From Cupriavidus pauculus (lineage in GTDB: Bacteria > Pseudomonadota > Gammaproteobacteria > Burkholderiales > Burkholderiaceae), in the NCBI RefSeq assembly GCF_022179805.1, contig NZ_BPUO01000010.1, positions 1-64,000 of the forward strand: a stretch of 64,000 nucleotides of DNA, given 5' to 3'. Numbering within the stretch: position 1 is the first letter of the stretch; every line of letters starts with the position of its first letter. The translations under genes and the position numbers were made by a program. The notes under the pieces are model-generated. The model worked only from the letters and a program-made list of their open reading frames with translations, made no database searches and had not been told where the DNA came from. Positions 7,842 to 17,095 of this stretch are shown here, piece after piece.

Positions 7842-10800
7842 TCAAGCGTCCCGCGCCAGCAGATCGAAGAACCGCGCAGTCGGGTTATTCCACGCGAGAA
7901 GCCCGATCCGTCCGGCCGTTCCGATTGCCGCATCGCGGCCGCTGAGCACAACAACCCCATCTAGCGTGGCGACCAGCACGTTGTCCATGGCCGCCACACT
8001 CAGCAGATAGGTGCGCCCCGGCGTATAGGCGGCAGTGGTATCCACCGCCGGCACATCCAGGTCGGCAAACACGCCTGCCACCTTACGTCCGAAGCGGCGC
8101 AGGCCGTGTGCAGCGTCCATCAGGAAGTAGTAATAGTTGTCGGGGTCCTGGTAGCGGAAGACGACGCCGATGCCATCGCGGTCCGATGCTAGCCGTGTAC
8201 GCACCACCACGTCGCGTCGGAGGGGCCAGTCGGGGTCGGTCTTGGCGAGGAGCATGGCACCGGGCTTGTTGGGGCCGGCGTCGAGCCAGGCGGTCGCATG
8301 GAGGGCGGATTGCTGCACGACAGCGTGCGCGGCGGCGTCGTATGCCCAGACAGCGGGACCGCCGTCGCTGGCGGCCGGATCGTCGATTCGGTCGAACGCG
8401 GCAAGCGGGTCGGCGTCAAAGCGGCGCTGTGCAAGCGCTTTGCCGCGCGGCGTATAAGCATAGTTGGCGAAGACCGCCATGTTGCGCACTTTCGCCCAGG
8501 TAAAACCGGCCGTGAAGGCGGCTTCGTTCGCGGCGCGGTCGATCTTCACGGCCCAATCGCCAGCGAGTGGCCTGCCGCGCAGACCCGCAAGTCCGCCGGC
8601 CGCGCCGGGCGCGGCATCGAGCGAGCCCGCCATGCCATTGGCATCAGTAGTTGCGGTGAAGGCCGAGCCGTCCACAGACACGTCCAGCACCAGACCCGCC
8701 GGCGATGTACCGTCTACCGTCTCCAGGTGCACGACGAAGTCCAGCACCGATGGCGCGGTCTGATGGAACGGCAAGTAAGCATGGTCAAGGGTAAAAGGCA
8801 GTTCGCCCGTTGCCTGGAAATTGAAGAATGCATCCGGGAATTGAAAGCGCAACGCAAGCCCCAGCATTTGCTCTTCCCGCCCTGCCGCTGCCAGTTCCGC
8901 GCGCACGACGCTGGCGGCCTGCGCACTGTAGTAGGCGTCGTAATACAGCACGAGGTGGACGTTGGTGATGGTCTCGTAGTCCACGTCGTTGAGGTCCGGC
9001 GGCAAGTCGAGCACCCAGCCGCCGGCAACGCCGCTGTTCTCGAACACCGTGAGCACCTGCTCTTCCGTGGCTGCAAAGACAAACCCATCGCCGCGCAGGT
9101 CGAAACGCGACAGGATCATCGTTTCGGGCTTCTGCACGCGCGTGAAAATCTTGCCGTCGCGGCGGCGGTCGACCGAGATGCCGCTGTTGGTCAGGGTTCC
9201 GTGCAGGCCGTCAGCCCCCACCAGCCCTTCGATCACTACCTCCACGCGCCGAAGCTTGCGACAGCAGGTGCCCGGGTTCCATCGATCGAAATCGTCCGGC
9301 GCGGTCTGGAAGTCAAGGCGCCCAGTCTTGCGAAAACCGCGCCGGAACTGGAAGGGATAGCGGTCCGCCAGCGCCAGGCTCACCTTGATAGGCGCCTTCT
9401 TGTCGGTTTCCAGCAACCGGTCATAGCTGAACTGGTCGATGTCCGATAGCAGCAGGTCACCGGCCATCAGTCCGCCAAGGTCGCTGCGCGTGTAGTCGAA
9501 GCGGATGCGATTGACCGTGGTGTCGTATTCAAATTCGTACGCACGCTCCATCAGAAATGCGGCACCGATGGCCCGATCGAGATAGCGGCGGCTCAGATCG
9601 CGCTGCGCCTCGGCCAGGTTGTCCCACAGTTCTGGCGTCAGTTCCTGGTCTTCGAACGCGTCGAGCTGGCTCCTCGCCTGATCGGCCCGCAACTGCGCTA
9701 ACTGTTGCTGTGCTTTCGCCGCGGTCACGCCCTGCTTCGCCGCCTTCTTCTGTGCCTGTGCGATCGACAGGTCGTCGCCAAGCTGGTCGATCTTCCGGTC
9801 CATGTCGCGGAGTTCCAGATCGCGCGTGGCCTTGCCGCGGCTGCGGTTCATGGTGCGCAGGATCTCGGACTTGCTCACGTCCTTGGTGTAGTAAAAGTCG
9901 GACGTCCCGGTGATGCCTGTATAGCGCTCGTGAACGTAGGTGAGCGAAATGCCAAGTTGCGCCGCATAGTTGGGGTCAATATGCACGCCGCCGTCGGGCG
10001 CGGCGTACAGCGCACTGATTTCGTCGTAGAACGCGGTCTGTGCCGACACATCGGCGTAGTCGTCCCGTGACGCCTGCGCCTGTTCGATACGACGCGCGGC
10101 GACGTCGGCTGTTTCGCCGGCCACCTTTTCTTGCTCCTGCGCGAGCTTGACTTTCTGCTTTTCCACATTGACCGCAGAGTTCTGCGCGTCCACCGATTGC
10201 TCCAGCGTCAGGCGCGTAAACGCTTCCTTCTCGGCCGTTCCCTTGAAGGTCAGGAACGCTCGCTCGGCCTGGATGGCCTGATTGGTGAAATAGCGCGCCT
10301 GATTCTGCAGGTAGCGCCATGGATGGATAGGAACCAGCGCCTCGGAGAAACCCAGGTAGTTGATGCCTTGCGCAATCTGCTGCAAGTTGGCCAATGCCTG
10401 CAACACCAGCAGGCGACGCGTGTAGTCCACGATGTCAAACGCCAGCGGGTCAGGGGCGTTCAGCAGCCCCAGCGTCTCGTCGACGAGCGGCGCAAAGGCG
10501 CCGGCGTAAAGCGGGCTGTCGACCGTAAAGCCCTCGTCGCCCATCTTGACGATGCGCTCGTAGCATTGTCGCGCACCGTCGGGATCCTGCTGACGGTAGA
10601 GACGGTCACCCTCGGCCAGGTAGGTGCGCGCCAGCCGGGCCCACAGCATCGGGCGCTCGATGGTGAGGTTCAGGTAGCGGTACTCGCGCGCCATCAGGTA
10701 ATAGTGGGCGGCCAGGTCAAAGCGGCCGAGCGCGTGATAGGTGTCGCCAAGCGCCAGCGGCAACGTGAAGCCGCGAACCTGTGTAAGGTACGTGACGAAC

Positions 10801-11822
10801 AGCACGGGATCTGTGAGGTCAATGCCGAGATCGGACAGGCGCGCCGTATCGATACGCGGCTTGAAGAACGCTGCTTCCAGTCCGGCAGCCGCGTCGTTCG
10901 CGAGATCGACGGTGATGGCCCCGCCCTTCCGCGCCACGTCGATGCGCGCAATGGGCGCGATCGTGCGTATCGGCACGGGTAGCCAATCGGCGCCGCAACG
11001 CAGCACCAGCGGCAATCCCAGGTTGCCGGCCGGGCGCGTCACGCTGGCACTCCCTGGATTCAGCGCCTGGGTGACGCTCCAGCCAAGCGCGGCCGGCATC
11101 CGGTTGATTGCGGCGCCGAAGCGCACGGCGGCATTCTCGGCGTCGCCGGCAAGGCTACCGGCGACGCCGAGGTTATGCTCCATCGACGCTTCCAGGTCAG
11201 GCCGGGCCAGCGCCCTGTACCGCTCCGCTGCGCCGGCAAATCCTCCGCGGGCGCTCTCGGCGTCACCACTGGCTAGCGCAATCGCGGCGCGGATGGCCTC
11301 GGCGTCGGCCTGCTCCGCCTCGTCTCCCGATTGCCGGGCTTCATCGGCGTACCGGTTTGCCAGGTCAAATTCGCCTTGCTGAAGCAGCGTCAGGCTCAGC
11401 GACTGCGCGCGGCGCGCCTTGCCGGCTTCCCCGCCAAATCGTTCGGTCAGGTCGGCCAGCTCGCTGGGCGGATCGATAGCCGGCATGATGGCCGTCGCCC
11501 CGCCAAGCACCGGTCGAAGGCGATGCAACGCGGCGCTTGCCTGCAGCAGCGGATCGACAAGATCGACCTTGGTCAACACCAGGGGATCGATCTTGCCAAG
11601 GATAGGAGGAAAAACGGGCAGGACCAGCATGGGCAAATGGCCCCAAGCGGTCAGGTAGTTCGACAGCGCTTCGGCGTAGCGGCCGGCGAAGTACGCCAGG
11701 TTGCCACTCAGCACCCAAGTCTGGATTTGCCGCTCCAACGGATCGGAGGAAGTCGGCTCAACGAGCACAGCGGCCCGGGCCAATGACTTGGTGCCGTATG
11801 CCTCGGCCAGATAGATCGGCAT
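7842..11822 (-). CDS. Compact TcA-like toxin-complex protein
   Basis: A 1326-residue protein, about half the usual TcA length (roughly 2400). Residues about 30-430 are helical with TPR-like repeats. About 525-590 and 665-745 are long charged, Gln/Ala-rich helices that would suit a coiled coil or channel shaft. About 760-985 (from MERAYEFEYD through GGLMAGDLLLSDIDQF and RRVEVVIEGLVG) resembles the TcB-binding domain of TcA proteins. A beta-rich C-terminus (about 1140-1326, with DPDNYYYFL) looks like a LamG/concanavalin-type lectin fold. I see no neuraminidase-like or VRP1 segment. The ATG at 11822 is preceded by GGGAGACGAGG; an in-frame codon at 11873 lacks such a site. It lies directly upstream of the TcB/TcC gene, which supports the reading. 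The family call is by eye and needs a profile search. Confidence 0.7.
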   Translation of the reverse strand: MPIYLAEAYGTKSLARAAVLVEPTSSDPLERQIQTWVLSGNLAYFAGRYAEALSNYLTAWGHLPMLVLPVFPPILGKIDPLVLTKVDLVDPLLQASAALHRLRPVLGGATAIMPAIDPPSELADLTERFGGEAGKARRAQSLSLTLLQQGEFDLANRYADEARQSGDEAEQADAEAIRAAIALASGDAESARGGFAGAAERYRALARPDLEASMEHNLGVAGSLAGDAENAAVRFGAAINRMPAALGWSVTQALNPGSASVTRPAGNLGLPLVLRCGADWLPVPIRTIAPIARIDVARKGGAITVDLANDAAAGLEAAFFKPRIDTARLSDLGIDLTDPVLFVTYLTQVRGFTLPLALGDTYHALGRFDLAAHYYLMAREYRYLNLTIERPMLWARLARTYLAEGDRLYRQQDPDGARQCYERIVKMGDEGFTVDSPLYAGAFAPLVDETLGLLNAPDPLAFDIVDYTRRLLVLQALANLQQIAQGINYLGFSEALVPIHPWRYLQNQARYFTNQAIQAERAFLTFKGTAEKEAFTRLTLEQSVDAQNSAVNVEKQKVKLAQEQEKVAGETADVAARRIEQAQASRDDYADVSAQTAFYDEISALYAAPDGGVHIDPNYAAQLGISLTYVHERYTGITGTSDFYYTKDVSKSEILRTMNRSRGKATRDLELRDMDRKIDQLGDDLSIAQAQKKAAKQGVTAAKAQQQLAQLRADQARSQLDAFEDQELTPELWDNLAEAQRDLSRRYLDRAIGAAFLMERAYEFEYDTTVNRIRFDYTRSDLGGLMAGDLLLSDIDQFSYDRLLETDKKAPIKVSLALADRYPFQFRRGFRKTGRLDFQTAPDDFDRWNPGTCCRKLRRVEVVIEGLVGADGLHGTLTNSGISVDRRRDGKIFTRVQKPETMILSRFDLRGDGFVFAATEEQVLTVFENSGVAGGWVLDLPPDLNDVDYETITNVHLVLYYDAYYSAQAASVVRAELAAAGREEQMLGLALRFQFPDAFFNFQATGELPFTLDHAYLPFHQTAPSVLDFVVHLETVDGTSPAGLVLDVSVDGSAFTATTDANGMAGSLDAAPGAAGGLAGLRGRPLAGDWAVKIDRAANEAAFTAGFTWAKVRNMAVFANYAYTPRGKALAQRRFDADPLAAFDRIDDPAASDGGPAVWAYDAAAHAVVQQSALHATAWLDAGPNKPGAMLLAKTDPDWPLRRDVVVRTRLASDRDGIGVVFRYQDPDNYYYFLMDAAHGLRRFGRKVAGVFADLDVPAVDTTAAYTPGRTYLLSVAAMDNVLVATLDGVVVLSGRDAAIGTAGRIGLLAWNNPTARFFDLLARDA

Positions 11823-11935
11823 CCTCGTCTCCCGGCAAGGTTTGCCGGCCTCGACTGCACGGGCCGGCCGCATGCACCGATTTAGCCTAGGCGAAAAAAT
11901 GCAGCGTTGCGGGACTAATGCAATGCTCGCCGTTC

Positions 11936-12829
11936 CTACTCAGGTGTACAAACAGCCCGCATACAAGCCCTGAGCCAGCGGTGGACCGGATCGGCGTCCA
12001 GCCTCGGATGCCAGACCATCGACACAGAGAAGCTCGTCGCGCGCAATGGCAGCGGGAAACTGAACATGCCCTCGCGCAGTGATCCAGTGTGAAGTTCAGG
12101 AACAGTTGCTATCAAGTCAGAGTTTCTAGCCAGGGCCAATGCCGTCGCGAAACCACCCACTGAACTCACGACGCGGCGGCGACTGTTCTCCGGCAAAAAC
12201 TTCCCTTCCATCGAATCTTCGTCAAAGCCGCTTCGCGAGACGATGACGTGCCGCCCTTCCGCATAGTCCTTGAAGCTGATCTCCGTTCGGGCCAGTGGGT
12301 GTGATGCACTGATCGCGCCGACCAGGCGGTCTCTGAAAAGGGCCTGGGTACGCAACTTTGGCGACATGGACGCCTCGACCACGGCTGTTTCCAGGTCGAT
12401 GCGCCCCTCCCGCAAGGGCGCGCTGTCCTTGTCCGCCTTCTGGAGAAAATTCAGTCGAATGCCAGGCGCTTGCTCACCGAGGCGGGCCAGCAGTGGCGGG
12501 CCAAAATTCTCGACAAAGCCGTCGCTCGTACGAACGGTGAACGTGCGCTCCACCGTCGAAAGGTCCAGGGCCTTGGTCGGTCGCAGAAGGCGTTGACTCT
12601 CCTGCACCAACGAACCCACGCGGTCGCGAAGCTCGATGGCACGGGGTGTTGGCACCAGTCCACGTCCCGCGCGCACCAACAGTGGATCTCCCGTCACCTC
12701 GCGCAAACGAGCCAGCGTCCGGCTCATCGCCGAAGAACTCAGGTGGAGGCGAGCCGCAGCGCCGGCGACGCTCCCCTCATCGAGAAGAACGTCCAGTGCG
12801 ACAAGCAGATTCAGGTCAGGGATCGACAT
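11936..12829 (-). CDS. LysR-type transcriptional regulator
   Basis: A 297-residue LTTR. Residues 1-60 form a winged helix-turn-helix (DLNLLVALDVLLDEGSVAGA, then LHLSSSAMSRTLARLRE) of the NodD/LinR-like branch. The effector-binding domain follows from about 90. It is divergent from the cupin gene at 12944 across 114 bases, the usual arrangement for a regulator and its target. It also lies 113 bases upstream of the TcA-like gene on the same strand. Control of the toxin genes is possible but has no direct support. No clear palindrome was found in either gap. Confidence 0.85.
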   Translation of the reverse strand: MSIPDLNLLVALDVLLDEGSVAGAAARLHLSSSAMSRTLARLREVTGDPLLVRAGRGLVPTPRAIELRDRVGSLVQESQRLLRPTKALDLSTVERTFTVRTSDGFVENFGPPLLARLGEQAPGIRLNFLQKADKDSAPLREGRIDLETAVVEASMSPKLRTQALFRDRLVGAISASHPLARTEISFKDYAEGRHVIVSRSGFDEDSMEGKFLPENSRRRVVSSVGGFATALALARNSDLIATVPELHTGSLREGMFSFPLPLRATSFSVSMVWHPRLDADPVHRWLRACMRAVCTPE

Positions 12830-12943
12830 GCCCGGAGGCTAGCATGACATGGCGTTTCACGCATGTATCTGTTGCAATCGTTGCGTCTTCCGCCTCGCCA
12901 GAATTGCTCTTACATTCAGTGAACACTTTCAACAGAGCACGAA

Positions 12944-13483
12944 ATGGCAACGAATACACTCACTCGGGCTATGGCGGCGATACACGCGGCATGGGGTCCG
13001 CTGACCACGGAATTGGTGGAGACCTGCCGTCAGCAACTTGAATCGCTAGCGCATGCAACCTCCGATGAAAGCTGGCTTGTGGATCTTTACCGCGATCAGC
13101 CCGCAAGCCAGGAGCTTTATCGGGATCCGACGCACGGTTTTGTCCTGCTGGCGCATTTTGAGCAAGCTTCGCTCTATCGGCCGCCGCACGACCACGGCCG
13201 TAGCTGGGTTATCTATGCCGTGCAGCAAGGGGAAAGTGAGATGGGCACCTATGGGCGTATCACTACCCCGGGTGGTGAAACGCGTCTCGTCAAGCGCAAC
13301 GCCACCCTCGTCAAGCCCGGCCAGGCCCAGGTCTATTTGCCAGGGGACATCCATGACACCCTTTGTGTATCGGGGCCGGCGCTGCTCTTTCGCTTCACCG
13401 AACGCGATCTGAAGCGGGAAGACGCCATCGATAAAAAGGTGACGCGATACGTTCAGCGCAACGGCTTCTGGACTGCGCCATGA
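12944..13483 (+). CDS. Cysteine-dioxygenase-like cupin protein
   Basis: A 179-residue single-domain cupin. His82 and His84 (in PHDHGRSW) and His137 (in GDIHDT) form a three-histidine iron site, as in cysteine and 3-mercaptopropionate dioxygenases. The classic fourth ligand Glu is not evident, although Glu97 and Glu99 lie at about its position. Such enzymes oxidise small thiols, but the substrate cannot be read here. The protein has no signal peptide and should be cytosolic. It is divergent from the LysR gene at 12829 and convergent with the next LysR gene, with only six bases between the stops. The ribosome site ahead of the start is weak. Confidence 0.65.
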   Translation: MATNTLTRAMAAIHAAWGPLTTELVETCRQQLESLAHATSDESWLVDLYRDQPASQELYRDPTHGFVLLAHFEQASLYRPPHDHGRSWVIYAVQQGESEMGTYGRITTPGGETRLVKRNATLVKPGQAQVYLPGDIHDTLCVSGPALLFRFTERDLKREDAIDKKVTRYVQRNGFWTAP

Positions 13484-13489
13484 CCACGC

Positions 13490-14374
13490 CTATGGATTCA
13501 GCACATCAAACGCTTCGCGCACGCAATCCGAAATCCGGCTCGCGAGGAAATTCAGGGGGAAATGGTCGGACGTCACGGCAAAGCTCCTGAACATGACTTC
13601 TCCGGAGAACGGTATTTCCCGAAGGTCGGCCAGGCCAAGCGAGCGGCTGACGATTGGGCTCACGATCGAAACGCCCATCCCCTTGCTGACCATCTTGCAG
13701 ATCGTCGTGGCATAGGGTGTTTCGATGGCCAGCACGCGCGAGCCCGTCGGAAAATGCCGGTCGATCTCGCGACGGTTCGCGCTTTCGGCCGGCAGCGAAA
13801 TGAAGTGCTCGCCGTCGAGATCGCTCGGCTCCAGCGTCGCCCGGCCAGCCAGCCGGTGGGATCGTGGGACGATGCAGACGCCCCGTGCGACGTTGATTTC
13901 GGCATATTGCAGGCTCGGCAGTTCTGTCTGCACCGAGCAGAATCCAATATCGCAAAACCCGGTGGCGATCCATTTTGCGACGACGTCCGAGCGCGCGGTA
14001 TTCAGCAGCACGGGTATATCGGGAAAAGTCTGCCGGAATATTGCCAGGGCATCCGGCAATATGCTTTCTGCGATGGACCCTACCGCGCCAATCCGGAGTA
14101 ATCCGGTGCCCCGCCGGCGAATCGAATTGGCGCTATCGTCCAGTGATTCCAGCCCCAGGAACGCGCGTTCGACATCGGCATAAAACGCTTCGGCCTCTGC
14201 CGTGGGCAAAAGTTTGGTGCCCACGCGCTGGAACAACTGAAAGCCAACCTGACGCTCCAGCATGGAGATCCAGCGGCTGATATTCGGCTGCGACGTATGC
14301 AGGAGACCCGCCGCCGTGGTCATCGAGCGCGACATCATCACGGCACGGAACGCCTCGATCTGCTTGAAATTCAT
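13490..14374 (-). CDS. LysR-type transcriptional regulator
   Basis: A 294-residue LTTR beginning MNFKQIEAFRAVMMSRSMT, with the recognition helix at LLHTSQPNISRWISMLE. The form is typical of CysB/OccR-like regulators of amino-acid and organic-acid catabolism. The ATG at 14374 has AGGAG eight bases upstream and is preferred over a start 63 bases further out. It is divergent from the lyase gene at 14536. The 161-base gap carries an AT-rich imperfect dyad at 14440-14456 of LTTR type. The likely target is the lyase-Bug pair. Confidence 0.85.
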   Translation of the reverse strand: MNFKQIEAFRAVMMSRSMTTAAGLLHTSQPNISRWISMLERQVGFQLFQRVGTKLLPTAEAEAFYADVERAFLGLESLDDSANSIRRRGTGLLRIGAVGSIAESILPDALAIFRQTFPDIPVLLNTARSDVVAKWIATGFCDIGFCSVQTELPSLQYAEINVARGVCIVPRSHRLAGRATLEPSDLDGEHFISLPAESANRREIDRHFPTGSRVLAIETPYATTICKMVSKGMGVSIVSPIVSRSLGLADLREIPFSGEVMFRSFAVTSDHFPLNFLASRISDCVREAFDVLNP

Positions 14375-14439
14375 CGAACGGCTCCTGGAAAGTTGTGATT
14401 GTGGCACGCCATGGCGGCCGCACCGCCCGCCTTGCAACC

Positions 14440-14456
14440 TATATCAGAATTGTATA
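14440..14456. promoter_or_regulatory. Putative LysR operator between regulator and lyase gene
   Basis: An imperfect dyad, TATATC-N5-TGTATA, contains a T-N11-A core and is the most AT-rich point of the divergent promoter. It lies 66 bases from the LysR start and 80 bases from the lyase start. The assignment rests on position and symmetry only. Confidence 0.4.
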
Positions 14457-14535
14457 GAAAGCTGCGAGGCGCTGATTTGACGTATGGACCGTCAAAAACC
14501 AAACTCGATGCAGGTCTTGTTCACCGAGTTTGATC

Positions 14536-16074
14536 ATGGAATCCAAAGTCAGTCGCCGTCTGAAACAACCTCCCGCGCCGGAGGTTATCCAATTTATTTT
14601 CCAGCCCCGCACCACGCGGGAATTCTTCGTCAAGAATTTCGATATTCTGACGCAGATTAATTTCGCTCATCTGGTTATGCTCGACCAGCAGCGAATTCTG
14701 GACAAAACCACCACCAAAACCCTGGCCGATGCGCTGCTGAAAATGCGCCAGGCTGGCCCCGACGCCGTGGAACTAGATGCCGCGCGCGAAGATGCCTATT
14801 TCAATTACGAGGCGCACCTGATCCGCCAGGTTGGCCAGAATGTCGGCGGCCGGCTGCATACCGCACGCAGCCGGAACGACATCGGCGCGACCAACGACCG
14901 GATCCGCGCCCGTGCCTTTGTGATCCGGATCAGCGCGGCGCTCGTGCGGCTGTGCGACAGCGCCCTGAACCAGGCCGACCAGTACGCCGGCCACGTGATG
15001 CCCGGATATACCCATATGCAGGCCGCCCAGCCGATCACCTACGGCTACTACCTTTCGGCGCTGGTGGAAGCATGGTCGCGCGACATCGACCGCCTGCAGC
15101 ATGTTCTTGAAACGCTCGACGGCTGCCCGATGGGCGCCTGCGCACTGGCCGGCACCTCGTTCCCGATCGATCGCGATCTAACCAGTGACTTGCTCGGCTT
15201 CAGTCGCCCGCTGGGCAATGCGCTGGACAGCGTGGCATCGCGCGACTTTGCGCTGGAACTCAGCGCGGCGCTGTCGATCATGATGATCACATGCAGTCGC
15301 ATGGTGCAGGACTTCTATATCTGGTCGACGCCCGAGTTCGGTTTCCTGACCTTTCCGGACAGCATCGCGGGCACGTCGAGCATCATGCCGCAGAAGAAGA
15401 ATCCGGTGGTGCTCGAATACCTGCGCGGCAAGACCGCACATCTGGTGGGCCTGACGTCCGCCGCGCTGACGACCGTAAAATCGACCCATTTCTCGCACTC
15501 TGGCGACAGCAGCCGCGAGAGCACGCGCACCTGCTGGGAAAGCTGCGAAGAAGCTCTGAAATGCCTGGAACTGATGCACCTGCTGATACAGCATGTGGAA
15601 CCAGAGCCCGAACGCATGGCGTCGCGGGCAGCCAACGACTTCTCGGCCGTCACCGATCTGGCGGATCTGCTCGTACGCAAAGCCGACCTGTCGTTTCGCG
15701 ATGCCCATCACATCATCGGCGCCGTTGTGCGTCGCGCGCTGGAGCAAGGCCTGCCGGCCACCGCCATCACGTCGGCGATGATCGACGACGCGGCGCTGGA
15801 ACAGGTGGGAAGATTGGCGGGACTGTCGCCCGAAGACGTCGGACAATGCCTGGATCCGGTCTGCAATGTGAACGGCCGTCAATCGTATGGCGCACCGGCA
15901 CCCCAGGGCGTTCGCCAGCGCATCGATCACCAGCGGCTGGCCATGGCAAGGCGTGCCGACGCACTGGCGGTCGTCGAGAGCCGGATCCGGGACGCCGCGA
16001 CGCAGTTGGAACAACGTGCCCAGGCATTGGCCGCTTCACACCCCGTGCCGCAAGCGCAGGCGCAGGCTTGCTGA
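14536..16074 (+). CDS. Argininosuccinate lyase-like (fumarase/aspartase superfamily) enzyme
   Basis: A 512-residue lyase with the superfamily signature GTSSIMPQKKNP at about residues 283-294, holding the catalytic serine loop. Also present are HTARSRNDIG and the TH pair in GYTHMQAAQP, all as in ArgH. ArgH is normally about 460 residues; the extra length is mostly C-terminal. Context (divergent LysR, downstream Bug binding protein) argues for a catabolic C-N lyase rather than arginine synthesis. EDDS lyase and other aminopolycarboxylate lyases belong to this branch and are one possibility. The ATG at 14536 has no Shine-Dalgarno; an 8-base inverted repeat (14500-14507 and 14525-14532) lies just before it. 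A TTG at 14530 is an alternative start. Confidence 0.75.
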   Translation: MESKVSRRLKQPPAPEVIQFIFQPRTTREFFVKNFDILTQINFAHLVMLDQQRILDKTTTKTLADALLKMRQAGPDAVELDAAREDAYFNYEAHLIRQVGQNVGGRLHTARSRNDIGATNDRIRARAFVIRISAALVRLCDSALNQADQYAGHVMPGYTHMQAAQPITYGYYLSALVEAWSRDIDRLQHVLETLDGCPMGACALAGTSFPIDRDLTSDLLGFSRPLGNALDSVASRDFALELSAALSIMMITCSRMVQDFYIWSTPEFGFLTFPDSIAGTSSIMPQKKNPVVLEYLRGKTAHLVGLTSAALTTVKSTHFSHSGDSSRESTRTCWESCEEALKCLELMHLLIQHVEPEPERMASRAANDFSAVTDLADLLVRKADLSFRDAHHIIGAVVRRALEQGLPATAITSAMIDDAALEQVGRLAGLSPEDVGQCLDPVCNVNGRQSYGAPAPQGVRQRIDHQRLAMARRADALAVVESRIRDAATQLEQRAQALAASHPVPQAQAQAC

Positions 16075-16094
16075 CGCACCGGAGGAGACAACAC

Positions 16095-17057
16095 ATGTTC
16101 AAGATCACCGCAGTTCTGCTGGCTGCCCTGGGATGCTGCTCCGCCGTCAGCGCACAAGGCTACCCGGACAAGCCGATCAACCTGGTCGTGCCGTTTGCAC
16201 CGGGTGGTACCGTCAACCTGACCGCCCGCCTGCTGGCCACGCGCATGTCTCAGATGCTGGGGCAGCCGGTCGTCGTCGACAACAAGCCCGGTGCGGGGGG
16301 GGCCATTGGCGCGGGTTACGTGGCCAAGGCACGCCCCGATGGCTACACGCTGCTGTATGCCACAATGGGTGCCCAGGTCATCCAGCCGCTGGTGTCCCGC
16401 AACCTGAACTACTCGCCATCCAGGGATTTCGCTCCCATTGCGCTGTTCGCCACGGTGCCGAATGTGCTGGCCGTGTCCGCGAACACCCCCGCGAAGAACA
16501 TGGCGGAACTGCTCAAGTATGCGAAGGCGAACCCCGGCAAGCTCAACATGGGTTCGGCCGGCCAGGGATCGGTCAACCACATGATCGGGGAACTGTTCAT
16601 GCTGCGTACCTGCGTCCGTTTCACTCATGTGCCCTACAAGGGCGCCGGCCCGGCCACGACCGATCTGCTGGCCGGCCAGATCCAGGTGCTGTTTGCGAAC
16701 CTGCCGGGTCTTCAGCCGTATGTGAAGTCAGGCAAGGTGCGTCTGCTTGGCGTCGCCAGCAAACAAAGGAATGCCGCCATTCCGGACGTGCCGACGTTTG
16801 CGGAACTCGGCATCCCGGACGCCGAGACCGAATCGTGGTCGGCGCTGATGGCGCCCGCCGGCACCAGCCCGGAGATCGTCAGACGCCTGCAGGACACCGT
16901 CAAGGCCATTACCTCGGACGCCAGCACGGTGAAACTGCTGCACGACCAGGGTGCCCTGCCGCTCTATGGCAACGGCGACAACCTGTCGAAGGTGATCACC
17001 GACGACACCCGGCGCTGGTCGGAAGTGGTTCGACAGGCCAATATCCAGCTCGAATAG
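16095..17057 (+). CDS. Bug/TctC-family periplasmic binding protein
   Basis: A 320-residue tripartite-tricarboxylate-type binding protein with a Sec signal peptide (about residues 1-20, cut after VSA). It has the family hallmarks YPDKPINLVVPFAPGG, the NKPGAGG ligand loop and HVPYKG. Strong GGAGGAGA precedes the ATG. It lies 20 bases after the lyase gene, so the two are one operon, and the lyase substrate is the best guess for its ligand. No TctA or TctB membrane genes are nearby, which is typical for Bug proteins. Confidence 0.88.
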   Translation: MFKITAVLLAALGCCSAVSAQGYPDKPINLVVPFAPGGTVNLTARLLATRMSQMLGQPVVVDNKPGAGGAIGAGYVAKARPDGYTLLYATMGAQVIQPLVSRNLNYSPSRDFAPIALFATVPNVLAVSANTPAKNMAELLKYAKANPGKLNMGSAGQGSVNHMIGELFMLRTCVRFTHVPYKGAGPATTDLLAGQIQVLFANLPGLQPYVKSGKVRLLGVASKQRNAAIPDVPTFAELGIPDAETESWSALMAPAGTSPEIVRRLQDTVKAITSDASTVKLLHDQGALPLYGNGDNLSKVITDDTRRWSEVVRQANIQLE

Positions 17058-17095
17058 GGATCGCCGTGGCCATCGTGGTCGTCGCCAGCTTCACG

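Noticed and set aside
14536-16074. Housekeeping argininosuccinate lyase (argH)
   Set aside because: The signature fits the superfamily, but context, regulator and length point to a catabolic relative, so no argH symbol was given.
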